Assembly (NCBI GenBank): GCA_023974075.1 | Contig: CM043800.1 | Span: 11,802,894 to 11,866,893, forward strand | Length of the DNA stretch: 64,000 nt | Source of the DNA: Chaenocephalus aceratus | Taxonomy: Eukaryota; Chordata; Actinopteri; Perciformes; Channichthyidae | Reading direction: 5' to 3' | Shown here: positions 53,150 to 64,000 of the stretch, in pieces | Layout: each line of letters begins with the position of its first letter | Position numbering within the stretch: the first letter of the stretch is position 1 | Translations under genes and position numbers: made by a program | The notes under the pieces: model-generated | Database searches by the model: none | The model's input: only the letters and a program-made list of their open reading frames with translations | Told to the model about the DNA's origin: nothing

Positions 53150-54170
53150 TCCCACCATGTGCTGAAAAGGCTGACTATTTTTGATATTTGAATGGTTTCT
53201 GTAGCTGAAAGTAGGCTGAAGTTATTCGACGGCAAATCTTTGGTTGAAATAAGATGATTAAAGATTATAGTTAATGGAATGCTGTTGCACAGTATATGAT
53301 GAGGCCTCATTTGCCATTATATGTTAATGTGAGTAAGCAACTGGGGAATGTTATGGTTGTATCTGTTAAAAGCTGGTGGCCTTTAACTAGATTCACAGAC
53401 CGCTGTCGTCACTGCTTTGCCCTCCATCACAATGTCACTCCCATCTGGCAGGGGACACTGCCGGCTGGCCAAACCTCTCAGACGGACCCACTTTTAGGGA
53501 AGGAAAGGCACACAGGTCTTCAAAACGAGAACAAGCAATATGGATGAATTGTCTTGAAACTCGTCCAGATTATACTGGACTGCCATGTTCGAAGCAATTC
53601 TCATAATTTATTTTAATTCACAAACTAGTGTGGGGATTACAGCATCTGATGAGTCACTATTTTGCCTTGTGAACCAAGAGGTCATGCTTACGCAACTCTT
53701 CAAACACATCGACATATGGCAGAGTGGAACCGGGAAATGGATGGCAAAGGCGCCAAGTGTTAGTTCATTTGGATTTATCAGCTTTTTCTTTAATTTCCGG
53801 TGACTAAAGAAAGCATTAGTGTTTTGCAAGTGCACATTTGCTCTGGCCCAGAATCATATTTTACCAGTGTAAGGACACAAATGTCATTTTACAGCTTCTC
53901 AGAGAAGTGGATCTAATGCACTCTATTGTCAGCGCAGCCACCACCCAAGGGACGTCTGGAAGTGCAAGCCGAGAAAGCTTTTACGTAACACAAGCTGTCA
54001 TGAGAACACTGCTTGGTTGCACATTGCTTCAGACTTTCATAAATGTATGTTGTGCAAATGAAGAAACTTGCAGTTCCTAAGTAGCCTTTACATAAGTCTT
54101 ACATAAGTCAACAATTGTTCAGTCATCCCCATTGCCCATGTCCCACCAAAAAGAAATCCCAACACGTGGT
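53150..54170. other. intergenic between ebag9 and sybu 3' ends
   Basis: No gene, RNA or transposon was recognised. The short open frames lack splice or domain support. Confidence 0.4.
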
Positions 54171-54185
54171 GAGATTTTATCATGC

Positions 54186-54191
54186 TTTAAT
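54186..54191 (-). terminator. sybu: candidate sybu polyadenylation signal (ATTAAA)
   Basis: The ATTAAA variant on the minus strand lies about 620 nt past the sybu stop. No AATAAA was found between. Confidence 0.4.
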
Positions 54192-54810
54192 ATTTAAAGA
54201 TACAAGGACATTTTATGTAAACCACCAGTATTGCACATAGCTCAGGCACATTAATAAGTGTCAGTTGCTTTGAAGCATTAACTTAGTTCTATGAACAATA
54301 CACAAGGCTGTACCGAATAAAGCTCTACTCCCAAGGAGGAAAAAAAAAAATATATAGTTCTTCACAAAACACTTTCAGTGAATTTACGTTAAAGCTTTGG
54401 CTGAAGGTATCTCTTTCGAACAATAACAAAATCGTGGACTTTCCAAACATTCAATTTCACCTCCTGTATCGCTCACCTCATCCCAACATAAATAACCATT
54501 TATGTCCAAACACAAGGACAACTATAGGGAAACCAAAGGACAAATAACACAACCATCTACCCAGATGATCAGTTTATACATATTAATGATAAAATAAATA
54601 TATAAATAAATAACCCCCTTTATAAATAATCCCTTTCACGTCACCATCATGGTAACTGTACAGTGCAAAGTAACAAGTGTTGGAACCCAAAATGACTGCA
54701 TTGATAATCAAGTGTTCAACCAAAAAAACGCAACAAATCTCACAAAAAAAGATGCTCAAGTGCTTTTAGTTCAAGATTAGGCGTGTACATGCGGAAGGGG
54801 GTGTTAGCCT

Positions 54811-55984
54811 TTACGCATCGGGCCTGTGAGGGACGTGACGAAGAGAGTGCAATCCCATGATGCAACAGCCCCTGATGAAAGCAGCTATGTTATACACTGG
54901 AGCGCTTCCATCCACACCATGCCGCGAGTACAGCCAGGCCACCGTGGGGAGCACCGGGGCTGCAACTGCCACCAGATCCACCAGGAAGCTGTTGCTCCAG
55001 TACCGCTTTCCGACCACATCCAGCCCCGATGACAGAGAAGGTTCCTCCTCGCAGACACTGAAATCCAGCTCCTCCATGAACCGACTGCTCTCTTTGGGTT
55101 CTGAGCAGCACATGCCGGAATCTGAGGGGTCTGGACTCTCTGGGGGAGCAGGAGGGGGCATGCTAGGTGGGGCAGGTGTTAATTCGGTGATTTCAGGGGT
55201 TGTGGGTGTGGGCAGGTATGGGAGAGCCATAAGATTGCTGGAGGCCGTCAGAGCCGTTTCCCTCTCTGTTACCCCGTGGAAATGGAGCAGCTGGAGGAGC
55301 AGAGTTTGCAGGTCTGGAGATGTGGGCGATAAGTCGGTCTGGGTTTCTTTATCTTCCGTGTTGTACAGGAAAGTTGTGCTTGAGGGGATGGCGATGGTGG
55401 TGGAAACTGCGTTTGGTAGAGCTGGTTCAGTAGATTCATCAATAAACTGTCCATCTTCTGTCAGCGCAGACACCCCAGGCCCAGACTCAGCCCCTGCACC
55501 CAACTGACTAAAATCCACTGCAGTGGACATGAAGATCTGCTCCAAAATGTCTGCTCTGTTGGCCATCTCATCATTCACCAACAGCCCACTGTCCGCCATG
55601 GCCTCCGCCCCTTGTGTTCCCATCTCCATCCCACCCTCTTCCTCCCCCATCATCATCTTCTTCTCGTCGTTATCGGGGATGTCGCAGATGAAGTCCAAGC
55701 TGTTTTCGTCTTGGAGGTTGGTGCCGCTCTGGGCCATCTCCATGCTCTGCAGCAGGGACTCCAACTTCCTGTTTTGGATGTTGATGTCGATGAAATACTT
55801 CTGTATGCCCTTGTCCTTCTCCATCAGGCTGCTCTTCATCGTTTCCACCACCTGACGCAGCTGCTTGATCTCTTTGCGAGCCTCTTTGAGGGACAGCTGA
55901 GCCTCCACCCTGTGACATTCCTCTTCAATCCAGTCTTCCCTCATTCTGCCGAGCTGTACATTGAGCTCCTGCACCTCCGTCTCT
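54811..55984 (-). CDS. sybu: sybu last coding exon
   Basis: This is a single exon of about 390 codons. It opens with ETEVQELNVQLGRMREDW, runs through the KIF5-binding coiled coil, a long acidic/proline-rich region (PPSMPPPAPPESPDPSDSG), RFMEELDFSVCEEE, and ends with the hydrophobic membrane anchor and HSLRHVPHRPDA. The acceptor is tttattag|AGAGACGG, phase 2, joining GACAG of the previous exon. It has no internal breaks. Confidence 0.93.
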
Positions 55985-58900
55985 CTAATAAAGAGGTAAG
56001 AAAATGTATTGAGTTAAGGAATAGCTCGAAATTTAGAAAAATATTAAAATAACTTTCTAACAAGAGTTAGACGAAAAGATCGATATCACTTATATCAACA
56101 TAAAGCTTTAGCCAGCTGCCAGTTAGCTTAGCAAAATCATACAAGCAGCAGGGAGATGTAGACTGTTTGGTTGCAGTAGGTCAAAGGATATTTATAGGAT
56201 TTGACAAGAAAGTGTTTGTTCTTAAGCAGTTTAATTCATTATTTTAAAAATGTTTTTATTTGCCGACTAGCATGCTAGTGTATGCTAAAAAACCTTGCCA
56301 CACAAAACCTGATTGGACAGAATCTCAAATCATTTAATAAACCAACGCAAAACCTAAATTGTACAACATAATTTTGAAGTTTTAGTGAGCTTTTAAAAGA
56401 GCCGGTTGCTTTTCCTCTTTCAACCGTTAACAGTCTAATGCTAAACGACTGGAGCTTCTGTTCGGCTAAATCTGAACCAACCTGTCTCGGACTCTGGTCT
56501 CAGACTCCAACAGTCTGGTCTTCAGGTGTCTGATGGCCACTTCCTTCTGCTGTAGAGGGGTGAGGTACTCCTCTGGGTTCGGGGGTTTGATGCCATGATT
56601 GTCTCCACAGGAGTGGTAGCTTCCCAAGATCGCTCTTCTGCTGGTTAGAGAGATGATTTTATTGGTTAAAGAGGACACTCATTTTGTTGTCCATTTGGAG
56701 TGCCCCACCAACCCAGAAACAAGAACACTTGAACATGACAACCCAGTTAGTTTTTGTGGGCTTCCTAGTTTAGAAAACATGGGATTCGACAAGCAATTCA
56801 GATGTGGGTCCCCTTTTATGTTACATGTACTGGCCAATGTAATAGGCCAATTAGAATATACTGCGTCACATCCAAGTGAATTCAGCCATGGCTTGAGAAC
56901 TACTTTTTCAAAGATGCACCATATTTATCTTGCTAGCCAATCATGGGCTTTTTACAAGTGGCCAGCTTAAAGAAGCAGGCATTAAAATTGAGCGTTTCAG
57001 ACAGAAAGTGAAAAAAAAGGAATATCCCGACAGGCTGTATGGTCAAAATAAAGTGTTTTCTAAATATTAAAGCTAATTCTAGTAGAAACCTACAACAGAT
57101 TCGTGAATCTGAAGTTAAGCACAACATGTAGCCTTTAAAAAAGGCCAAGTTTTCCCTTTTAGAACCAACATTATCCATCAGCTTTCAACTAGGCATTTTG
57201 AAGCAACAGCAGAAAACTAACCAATTTGCCTCTTAAAAGTCAAATGGCTCCCTGCAGACAGTAATTTGACTAGCTGAGAGAGTGCTGCCAGGGTAGATGC
57301 TCTCTGAGGCCTGGAATTATTGTCTGACACAGGATTACTAGCATGTAGACTAGAGGCAAAAAAAAAAGAGAAAGGTTTACCTAAATACGAGCACAGTCGG
57401 CAAGGAAATAAATCACCTTACTAGAAAAACACTTAATCTCGAAGCTAATTGCATTATCGCTCAAATGGCTTTTGCATGTCCTATGTGTTATATTGAAGAG
57501 GGCTGATCAAAGGTTTTGTTTTTTTGTTGGTGGAGGGTGAGTGGGTGGATTTGGACAATATGCAAAGCAGCATGTAAGCCCCTCTCTTCCACTGGCACAA
57601 TATCCTAGCAACCTGGGATACTTGAGGCTTTCATGCGAACGCTCTGCATCCCAGCCAGAAATAGAAACAGCCCAGGAGAAGCTAGCATGCAAGAGGAAAA
57701 CATGTCACATGGAGGAAAGCTGACAGCCAGGTGTCCTGAGATGATGCATTTATAGAAGCTGGAAACATGAGATAAAGAGGGTAGATTCTGCTTCTGCATA
57801 AAAAAAACAAAAAGCTGTAGGTTTGTCGTTTATACCGCCGAGATGATTTTTAGGTCAAAGCATATGCAGGGTTTAGCTGCCAACAAATATAACAAGCCTT
57901 AGGTAAACCTTCCAAGTAATACAGAGCCTGGACCATGTCAGAAAATCCATGGTGGTCCCAAACACTTTTGAGCTCTGGGCTATTCAGTTCACACATCAAT
58001 ACTGAAATATTTATGACCCTGTTCCCTCCACAGGCAGAACCGATGTACATTCACTCTAATCCTGTTTCGAGTCTGTAGAAGGGTCACTGTCTGGTTACCA
58101 TATTCAGACTTTTGCTATAATAAATCCTCATTAATCCAAACCATGACCGCTATAATCCAACACGGCTGCAAAAGAGGAAATGATAAAGTCTGAGTTTAAT
58201 CCAGTCGTACACTCACTCATGGTGCTCATAGTTCAAATCTCTGAAGTCTCCCAATATGTCTTTCCCTCGAGCAAGGCTGGATTTGTAATGAAACCAAGTG
58301 GAGGAATGTGGGAAGGTTATGCATACAGGAGGACACAAGAACTTTATCTCCCTCAAACTTTAAAACCCAAAATCGATTATTGCCAGATTATTAATATAGC
58401 ATGCTAAAGCTAGAGAGAGACAAATAAATAAAACGAGGCCACGTTTGATTTATTAGTGCACATGAGATGTAATTCGTGGCCTCAATTTAAATAAAACGAG
58501 GCCACGCTTTATTAATTAGTGCGAGATACTTTTTCGTGCGCACAAGATACTTTCTCGTTCGCACGAGAAAGTTACCGGTGCGCCAAGTAGGAAGTGGAGC
58601 GCACAGGAGACAACCGTTTAATTGCAGACTGTTATGTTTATGTGGGGAAATGACAGCGCATACATTATTTGAGATATATTTCAATCTCGGACTTCATTTT
58701 AGGGACATTTCGACCAGAGGTGTTGAGCTATTTTTTTAAGCACCGTATTCGCAAAACAGCAGTCTGTGAACCAGTCTGCCTTGATCTATGAATTCATGTC
58801 TGTGACTCTCACAGTATCTGCTATCTGCGCACAGAGAGCTGTGTCTTTTACGCAGCGCCTTCACTGTGTTTACCTTCAAACCAGCTGAATAGAGATCAAG

Positions 58901-61900
58901 GCTGCTACGTTTTAGCCACACACACACGCACCTCTACACACATCGAACTTCCCGATTATTCCCCTATTACTCATTTTATGAAGGAGATGTCCGGTCACCA
59001 GGGCGCATGATGTGCACATAACCCAATTTGTTTTCTGTGAAACTGAAAAGGATATGACATTGTTTGCGTTACTTTCGTTGCAGTTGTATATGTCTTAAAA
59101 TGTAATTTAGGTTAACTTCCCGTTTTATTTAGATGCTTTTATTTTGAAGGCGAGTTTACTCTGTTGACAGGAAGTTGTTGTTGCTATGGAAACGTGAAAT
59201 TCTACATGATGTGTGTGTTCAGTGTATGCGTGTGTCCGACACCGGCATTTGTTTTCAAATGACCATGAACAATAATTTACACACATCTGGCTAACTCCAT
59301 ATGTGTATTCCCGGAATACACATATGGAGTTAACCTTCTTTCACTTGGGAATACTATTCCCAAGTGAAAGGAGCTCGTTTAATCTTAATCTCGATGTAGG
59401 CTAGTGCTAAATGCTGTCGGAGTGCACCGGAACGAACGCCACTATCATAATGTCTTCTGAAAACAAATGCCCACACAGACACACAAAACATACACACGCC
59501 CTGGCGACCGGACATCTTCTTCATAAAACTAATAATATGGCGTAATAATCGGGCAGTTCGATGTGTCTAACCATAAGAAGGTATCTTGTGCGAACGAGAA
59601 AGTATATCGTGCGCACTAATTAATAAAGCGTGGCCTCGTTTTATTTAAATTGAGGCCACAAATTACATCTCGTGCGAACAAATTAATAAAACGTGGCCTC
59701 GTTTTATTTATTTTTCTCTCTATGAACCCTCCAGGGCTCCGTAGAAAGCGGTGTTGGTACCTGGAGGTGGGGCTGGAATTGCAGCTGCTGCTGCTGGTGG
59801 TGGTGGAGGTGAGAGCTCTGAGGGGGGTCCTGTAGGGGGCATACAGCTCTGAGTCGCGGTTGGCTGTGGGGCTCCCGGCTGGTTTGAACACCGGGAGCGG
59901 TCTGATGTAGCTGCCGCGACTTGATAAGAGATCATAAATCATTGACTTGTTAATTGGAAAAGATGTTGAGAATGTTGGTTGTTTAGTAAAGATAGAGCTC
60001 CCTTTCAAAGTGACCCCAGCAGACACTGGTAACAGATGTCTGAACATCATACCTGCGTGTTGGAGCTCTCTTTCCAGCTGACTTTGAGACGAGGCCCTCT
60101 CTGTTCTTCAGGCTGCCTGTGCTGCTGGAGGAGCTGAAGTCTGCCTCACTTCCTGCAGGGAGAAGGAGCAGCATTTTAGCACTTAAAGCCAAATCATCCA
60201 ATTTTGAAAGGCCATATAGGGCAATTGCCCTTCTTTAGGAGACACAGTAAAGGTAAATAGGGTGAGAAAAATAAGATTTGCGCATGTAACTTTCCCATTG
60301 GGTTACTTTCAATAAGAATATTATTTTTCATATTACATTTTCTTTAAATAAATAGTGGTATTATTTCATAAAATCTGCTAATTTGCTTACATTTCCAGCA
60401 CAGAAATAAGAGCCAATAAGCTTATGAGTCATTTGCATATCTATCTGTGTCCAATCAAAAACATAGCTGAATTTTCTTTTAACAAACTAACAGTTCTAAC
60501 AGTCTACAAAACGTTGCAACTAGTCGAAAAACATGTATAGAAGCAAAATAGCCCTAGATCTCCATTGATCATGCAAAGAAACTCTACTCACCATTATCGA
60601 CACCCCTTTATTACACTAATGAGTTTCAAGATGACATACAGGTAACTATATATACAGGTAAGACACCTCATGTGATTACAAATCCCATGAATACTCCAGA
60701 ATGTGCAAATATCAACCAGTCATTGCATCAAACACAGTCTCCTCAATTGTCATAAGACAGACACTGTGGATTCCTCACCATAATACTGACTATCTAACTC
60801 TCCAACTTAATGGTCAATCAGGAAAAACGGCTCACTTTAAGTTGTGCGGAAATGATAAAAGACCAGATTTAAAGAGGTACCTGAGAAGCATCTTTTCCCT
60901 TCAAACAAAACCATATTCCTGTGTTCAGTGATTCCTGTGACTAACAAATATCTTACAACTCAGTGATCCTCCACCTGTGTCAAATGTGGGTGTACTGATG
61001 TCTGTGCTCGGTCCCTGAGTGGACTAACCTGCTGCTAATAACACTAATTGGCTAAGCACCCAACCATCTCCTCAACCAATCAGCTCTCTTCCTCACATTG
61101 ACTCGTGAGCAAGCAGTTTATTCTCTCTTAAAGGGATACACCACAGGTTCAAAGAGGAGGAATAGTAACATATTTCCACATGAAACTCCCTCAGTTGATT
61201 ATTTACATTAAGACACTTCATATTTGTGTTAAATGCTTTCTTAAATGTTATGTTTACATGTAAAAGTGAAGCAATATTTCATAAAATATGTGTTAATTTG
61301 CATAAAACCAGGTTTAAAAACCGTGCCTAATTTTGGTCGACATTTAGGGTCAAACTATTTTTCAGGGAGGGATTTGTAATATCTGTTTTTAATACTCTGT
61401 GAATCCAAAATGTGGTCAACATCCATACAAATGATCAGTTTCTGCCATGTTTTTAAATATAAAATGTTCATTAAATCACAATATGAATCATATATTTAAA
61501 AAAATTAATTAATTAAGTTATTTACTGCTTTAACTGCCCTCTTCCAACTGCCTTTAAATATGTGTATTGTCAAATAACATACGAGACACTATAGGTGGAA
61601 AAGCGTAAAAAACGTTTTGCTTTTTTTCTACTAGTCACTTTTGAGGAATTTGAGAGAATTCTACAGATACAAACAAACAATGTTAGTAAAATAAACACCT
61701 AAATATGTATTTTGGATGTTTCTTTCCACTAGTCTGAAATAAGACATGTTATGGAAGAAACATAGCTCAATCTCTCCAAATTGTTCAGTACATCCAATTC
61801 TACTGTTATGTCTGAAGATATTATTTCCCCTTTCAGAAAAGCAGCTGCCTGCCAACAAATGTTTGTTTAATGTTACATCTGCTAGCTGACATGGACAAAC

Positions 61901-62116
61901 ACACGTTATCGCACTTTGGTCTTAGGGGAACCACAGACATGCAGAAGCATATACATTGTGCTGCATATGAATCTGTGCACAAAGAAGATAAATGCTCTCG
62001 AATCCAGTCACATCTGATTATTATCTTATTCTCACAGATCTAAGTGCAGGATAACATTTCTAACGTTGTTTATCCTTTTTTAACATACAAAACTGCAACA
62101 ACAAAAGTAAAGCTTA

Positions 62117-62151
<35 letters not shown>

Positions 62152-63749
62152 ATCTTTGCTTGTGCTTTGTCCTTTACCTCTGGCTTTCATGGCCGACCTC
62201 AGCTCCCTCTTGTGCCGAGGGCCGCTCCGGGGTTCTCCGCTCCACTCGGCCATCACCCCCCTCACTCTTCACTTTGGTCTTGCGCTCCGGGAGTACGGGC
62301 GAGCCGTGGGCCACTCTGCTCTGAGCCTGGCGGGGTTTTGGAGGGGGACACAGACTGACTAGTGGGGCAGCCGGTGTCATCTATTGTAGACAGGCACACA
62401 GACAGTAATAGCCGAGAACATGCAGCGCGGGGCAGCGGACAGTCAATGAGAGCTCAAGGGTCAGACTACGTGATATGAGACTGATAGCGAGACTGCTTAC
62501 AACCACTTTCAGAAAGTGGGAAGTTGTGAAGTGGTTTGTTGTCTGGATTACACAATGTACCTACTACACGACGTGTACATAAACGCAGGGTATGGATGGA
62601 TAATGGGCCCCTGGGCCAGAGCCTCTGTTGAAGTTACTGCTAACAGCACTTGTGGGAAGTCATACATAGACATAAATATACCACAGAAAGATGCAAAACT
62701 ACCAAAAAAGACATGTAATGACCCAAACAAGACATACAACAACAATAGAGAGACAGAGAAAAACACACACAAGACACACATTTAACACAAAATGATCCCA
62801 CCATGACTATAAATAACCACAGAGAGACACCAACAAAACTAAGAGTGTCAATATAACCAAAAGACATCAAAATAACTTTAGGAAACACAATGTACCCCAA
62901 CTAGACCCAAATAACAACACATGTACAGAATATGACCACAAAAGACACAAATTAGGCCCAGAGGCACAAAATGAGCACAAAGACACATGAAAGGACGTGA
63001 AATCATTAGGGCTAACACGTTTATTTATACTGTGGCTCTTGCCCTTACGTAGCAAGTTCGGGGGCCCTTTACATGTCGGCCCCCAGGGACCTTGTTGTCA
63101 GAGATTTTTTTGAAGTGAAGAGCTTGTCTTTTGGTTGCTGTTTGTTAAAGAGGCCAATTTAGGTGAACGTAAAATATACATAATTGCATTTTTTGTTTGA
63201 AGTTTTAAAATGTAGCATGCTATGCTTAAGAAAAAAGTAGAATAATCTGCATCAAACTAACTCCTTTTTATCCAGTGGAGGAAAGTCCCTAACTGCATTT
63301 ACTCAAGGAATATACTTTACAATGGTTCTTTATTAACTCACTTTTTAAAGGGAAAACACTTGTTTTATTTATCTGAAAGCTTGAGTAACTTTTTAACCTT
63401 TTGCAAACTGCAACAAATGCAAACATCTTCATTCAACCAAGACCAATTAAGGAATGTGGGTTTTCAAAAACTAACCATGAGCAGATTGAGCACTGCAATA
63501 GAATCTTGCACCTTGATATCATGGATCTGTATCTGAGGCTTTGTTTGGAGCTGTATATCTTACCAGAGCAGAAGCTGGTGGTGCTGATGGTGCGCTTGGA
63601 GTGGTCCGAGCTGACGTACCCCTCCTTCCCCTCCTCCTCTGATAACGGAGAGTCAGACAGAGGCGACCTTTGTCCTTTGGTGGGAAGGGATGGAGGACCA
63701 GGCGAGGGATGCGGCTGCGGGGACTTCCTTTCTCCGGGGACTTCTTTTC
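54811..63749 (-). CDS. sybu: syntabulin (SYBU/GOLSYN), 3' part, six exons in window
   Basis: Syntabulin links KIF5 kinesin to syntaxin-containing vesicles and mitochondria for axonal transport. Exons 5' to 3': 63564-63749, 62178-62380, 60053-60152, 59761-59919, 56482-56637, 54811-55984. Family matches in order: SPRSRIPRLVLHP; SPLSDSPLSEEE and TISTTSFCSDDTGCPTSQSV; GSEADFSSSSSTGSLKN; SRGSYIRPLPVF; NHGIKPPNPEEYLTPLQQKE; MREDWIEEECHRVEAQLSLK coiled coil; KGIQKYFIDINIQNRKLESL; C-terminal YWSNSFLVDLVAVAAPVLPT membrane segment and YNIAAFIRGCC. The first exon(s) lie beyond 64000. The two upstream exons each need one extra base to stay in frame (near 63680 and 62255). The other four are clean. The gene is convergent with ebag9, as in human. 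Confidence 0.93.
56640..59700. other. sybu intron
   Basis: The left 1.7 kb (56640-58400) shows no recognised element. The right part holds the long-inverted-repeat transposon at 58417-59722. Confidence 0.5.
58417..59722. mobile_element. long-inverted-repeat DNA transposon, non-autonomous (1.3 kb)
   Basis: AAATAAATAAAACGAGGCCA, TTCGTGGCCTCAATTTAAAT and CACGCTTTATTAATTAGTGC at the left are mirrored at the right. The inverted repeats are about 140 bp each. The ends are bounded by TAGAGAGA/TCTCTCTA, possibly with a TA duplication. Two perfect hairpins lie in the middle. Part of the interior is shared with 19600-19975. There is no transposase. Confidence 0.8.
59292..59370. repeat. two back-to-back perfect hairpins
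   Basis: Arms 59292-59311 and 59313-59332 (TAACTCCATATGTGTATTCC and its complement) are separated by one base. Arms 59338-59353 and 59355-59370 (CTTTCACTTGGGAATA and its complement) are also separated by one base. Both are exact. Confidence 0.92.
60232..61855. mobile_element. older copy of the 26893-28891 TTAA-type element
   Basis: It is collinear but diverged. The left part has GGAGACACAGTAAAGG and TAAATAGGGTGA (compare GCGAGACACCCCAGG and GTGAATAGGGTA). The right part has GTAAAATAAACACCTAAATA and AAGACATGTTATGGAA (compare GTAAAATAAACACTAAATG and AAAACATGTTATAGAA). The nested hAT is absent, so that insertion is private to the ttk copy. It lies in a sybu intron. Confidence 0.65.
62121..62147. 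repeat. (TA)n microsatellite
   Basis: An uninterrupted TA run about 30 bp from the sybu exon 62178-62380 donor, on its intron side. Confidence 0.95.
62660..63005. repeat. degenerate A/C-rich tandem repeat
   Basis: Irregular units of the type AAAAGACACAAA and AATGACCACA recur across about 340 bp with insertions and base changes. It is a decayed minisatellite in a sybu intron. Open frames here are compositional. Confidence 0.65.
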
Positions 63750-64000
63750 CTGTTGGAAGCAATTTAATATTCTTGACTAACTTTGTTACTTTTTTTGGGA
63801 TAAAAACCAATAACATTTGAATTATTTATTTTTTTTTTTGTATACTGAACGCTATAGGGATTTATCAGTCTTGGATATAACAATGATTAGCATTGAATTT
63901 AATGCCTTGTTATTTTGGCGTGCAGAGAACTAGGACAATTGCATATGTTGGCATTAAACTAGAGAAAATGGTTCAATCTACTGGAAATAGTAATAGGAAG
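63750..64000. other. sybu intron at window edge
   Basis: Upstream of the acceptor (cttccaacag) of exon 63564-63749. No further coding exon is visible, so the N-terminal exon(s) of sybu lie outside. Confidence 0.5.

Noticed and set aside
54857..56052. Plus-strand open frames opposite sybu
   Set aside because: They are shadows of the conserved minus-strand sybu exon, with no splice signals or family match of their own.

Overview
The window is vertebrate nuclear DNA, almost certainly from a spiny-rayed (percomorph-like) teleost. The coding exons are short and separated by introns full of fish-type mobile elements: many hAT families, Harbinger- and piggyBac-like short elements, a Tc1 fragment, L2- and I/Nimb-type LINE fragments, a tRNA-derived SINE, long CA runs and minisatellites. 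No operons, CRISPR arrays or prokaryotic signals were seen.

Three protein-coding genes are supported. (1) ttk (Mps1 spindle-checkpoint kinase), minus strand, from a 5' UTR exon near 36.3 kb to a stop codon at 6931. Its order along the gene is TPR exons, linker exons, a second TPR exon set, more linker, then the kinase exons (25.9-20.4 kb). A 13-kb intron made almost entirely of transposons follows, and three short tail exons lie at 7.3-6.9 kb. (2) ebag9, plus strand, 38.9-49.96 kb, a complete 213-codon protein in six coding exons. (3) sybu (syntabulin), minus strand, 54.2 kb to beyond the right edge, partial at its N terminus. ebag9 and sybu are convergent neighbours, as in human 8q23. ttk and ebag9 diverge from a gap of about 2.6 kb.

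Region by region: 1-6.9 kb is non-coding and repeat-rich (a perfect palindrome, an unnamed 1-kb repeat, CCAAT direct repeats). 6.9-36.3 kb is ttk and the elements in its introns. 36.3-38.9 kb holds LINE 3' ends upstream of both promoters. 39-50 kb is ebag9 with several hAT insertions. 50-54 kb is intergenic repeats. 54-64 kb is sybu with a long-inverted-repeat transposon and a second copy of the ttk-intron TTAA element.

The most notable observations are: a tandem second copy of the TTK TPR exon set with matching exon lengths; single-base frame breaks in otherwise conserved exons of both ttk and sybu (assembly indels or real decay); a three-deep transposon nest whose computational removal rejoins a LINE reading frame exactly at a TTAA; and a minisatellite array inside one transposon copy whose single ancestral monomer is still visible in a sister copy 4 kb away. 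All identifications come from reading the sequence and from known protein families. No searches were run.
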